DNA of 5,302 nucleotides. It comes from an uncultured Collinsella sp. (GTDB lineage Bacteria; Actinomycetota; Coriobacteriia; Coriobacteriales; Coriobacteriaceae). The stretch spans positions 1 through 5,302 of the forward strand of contig CAJLLB010000125.1 of NCBI GenBank assembly GCA_905207425.1. Reading direction: 5' to 3'. Below the pieces are notes generated by a model. It was not told where the DNA came from. It did no database searches and was given only the letters and a program-made list of their open reading frames with translations. A program made the position numbers and the translations under genes. Positions 4,653 through 5,302 of this stretch are shown piece after piece; the stretch's first letter is position 1, and each line of letters begins with the position of its first letter.

Positions 4653-5302
4653 GTGAACGATACCCTCGCGCCTCTCTTTGAGCCTTGGACCATAGGTTCT
4701 CTCGCTATCAAGAACCGCATCGTCATGACGTCGATGGGTGGCACCGACCTGTTCGGTTGGATGGAAAAGAACCATTTCGACCGTGCAGGAGCCGAGTTCC
4801 TCCTCGAGGTGGCCAAGCACGATGCCGGCCTGGTGCTGCCCGGATGCCAGCCGGTGTACAACCCGATGTTCGGCCAATGGTTACACAAGAACAAGAAGAT
4901 GTACCGCGACCTAGCGGTGTGGATGCCTGTGTTCCATGCAACCGGCGCCAAGCTGTTCGTGCAGCTCACGGCAGGCTTCGGCCGATCGTTCACCATCAGT
5001 CCGCTCATGGAGGCGCTCTACACGAACCCGGTCCTGCGCGCCGCTGCCAAGCCCGTCATGGACCTCGAGCGCATCTGCGCCGCGCCGAGCGCCTCGCCCA
5101 ACCGCTGGTCGGACAAGGTGCCGTCGCGTGAGATCACCAAGCCCGAGATCGACCAGATCATCGAGTCGTTCGCCGAGTCGTCGCGTCTGCTCAAGGAGGC
5201 AGGTGTCGACGGTGTCGAGGTGCACGCCGTCCATGAGGGCTATCTGCTCGACCAGTTCGCCCTGAAATACGTGAACAAGCGCACCGATGAGTACGGCGGC
5301 AG
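4653..5302 (+). CDS. Old Yellow Enzyme-family NADH:flavin oxidoreductase (BaiCD/BaiH/2,4-dienoyl-CoA reductase-like), partial
   Basis: The GTG start has AAGGAG (4642-4647) overlapping the hydrolase stop codon, and only 9 bases separate the two genes, so translation is probably coupled. The visible 216 residues form most of an FMN-binding TIM barrel: LFEPWTIGSLAIKNRIVMTSMG at about 8-29 (in OYE proteins the segment over the flavin), FVQLTAGFGR at about 102-111, SREITKPEID, and the signature VHAVHEGYLLDQF at 190-202 with H191 and H194, then RTDEYGG at the window edge. This pattern fits the long, iron-sulfur/FAD-containing branch (2,4-dienoyl-CoA reductase, enoate reductases, BaiCD/BaiH of bile acid 7-dehydroxylation), usually about 640-680 residues. 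The cysteine cluster and NAD(P)/FAD domain would lie beyond the end, so single-domain OYE is not excluded. Expected role: cytosolic NADH-dependent reduction of an activated C=C bond, perhaps in a product of the hydrolase. Confidence 0.9.
   Translation, partial: MNDTLAPLFEPWTIGSLAIKNRIVMTSMGGTDLFGWMEKNHFDRAGAEFLLEVAKHDAGLVLPGCQPVYNPMFGQWLHKNKKMYRDLAVWMPVFHATGAKLFVQLTAGFGRSFTISPLMEALYTNPVLRAAAKPVMDLERICAAPSASPNRWSDKVPSREITKPEIDQIIESFAESSRLLKEAGVDGVEVHAVHEGYLLDQFALKYVNKRTDEYGG

Noticed and set aside
3189..4877. Very long minus-strand open frame (562 codons) opposite the hydrolase gene
   Set aside because: The translation is rich in Val, His and Gly repeats, typical of the reverse strand of a GC-rich Asp/Ala/Thr-rich gene. 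It spans parts of three well-supported plus-strand genes and two regulatory sites.

Overview
The window looks like the chromosome of a GC-rich actinomycete, most likely a gut Coriobacteriia (Eggerthella/Collinsella-type). This is an inference from GC-rich coding sequence, GTG starts with clear GGAGG-type ribosome sites, TetR regulators, a choloylglycine-hydrolase-type enzyme and a BaiCD/BaiH-like flavin oxidoreductase. No rRNA or tRNA anchors the taxonomy.

Bases 1-883 are a scar-like, gene-poor region. A TetR gene has its ribosome site and a palindromic operator candidate, but it stops after 33 codons inside its DNA-binding domain. It is joined directly to about 45 codons of what I read as a type I restriction specificity subunit (HsdS) fragment. 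After that come more than 400 bases without a credible gene, holding a cluster of TTTGTCC/GGACAAA motifs and a near-perfect 20-bp hairpin. The hairpin sits just upstream of the ribosome site of the next gene.

Bases 884-2185 encode an intact AAA ATPase with a C-terminal DUF4143/PD-(D/E)xK-like domain (COG1373 type), which appears to be a stand-alone gene. It is followed by a short convergent gap containing a minus-strand terminator. A small minus-strand gene (2341-2613) encodes a zinc-ribbon-like protein of unknown function.

Bases 2614-5302 are the most interesting part. A divergent intergenic region carries a strong promoter (TTGACA, 17 bp, CATTAT) with a perfect 17-bp inverted repeat at the predicted transcription start. 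It drives a TetR regulator (2754-3335). The identical inverted repeat reappears at 3416-3432, directly before the ribosome site of a membrane-anchored Ntn-hydrolase of the choloylglycine hydrolase / linear amide C-N hydrolase superfamily (3453-4643). Nine bases later begins an Old Yellow Enzyme-family NADH:flavin oxidoreductase (4653 onward, cut by the window end). The simplest reading is a substrate-induced catabolic module. The TetR protein represses itself and the hydrolase-reductase operon through twin operators, and possibly also the divergent zinc-ribbon gene. The hydrolase would cleave an amide-conjugated substrate outside the membrane, and the reductase would reduce a double bond in the released product. 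The substrate is not determined by the sequence; conjugated bile acids or other N-acyl amides are reasonable candidates.
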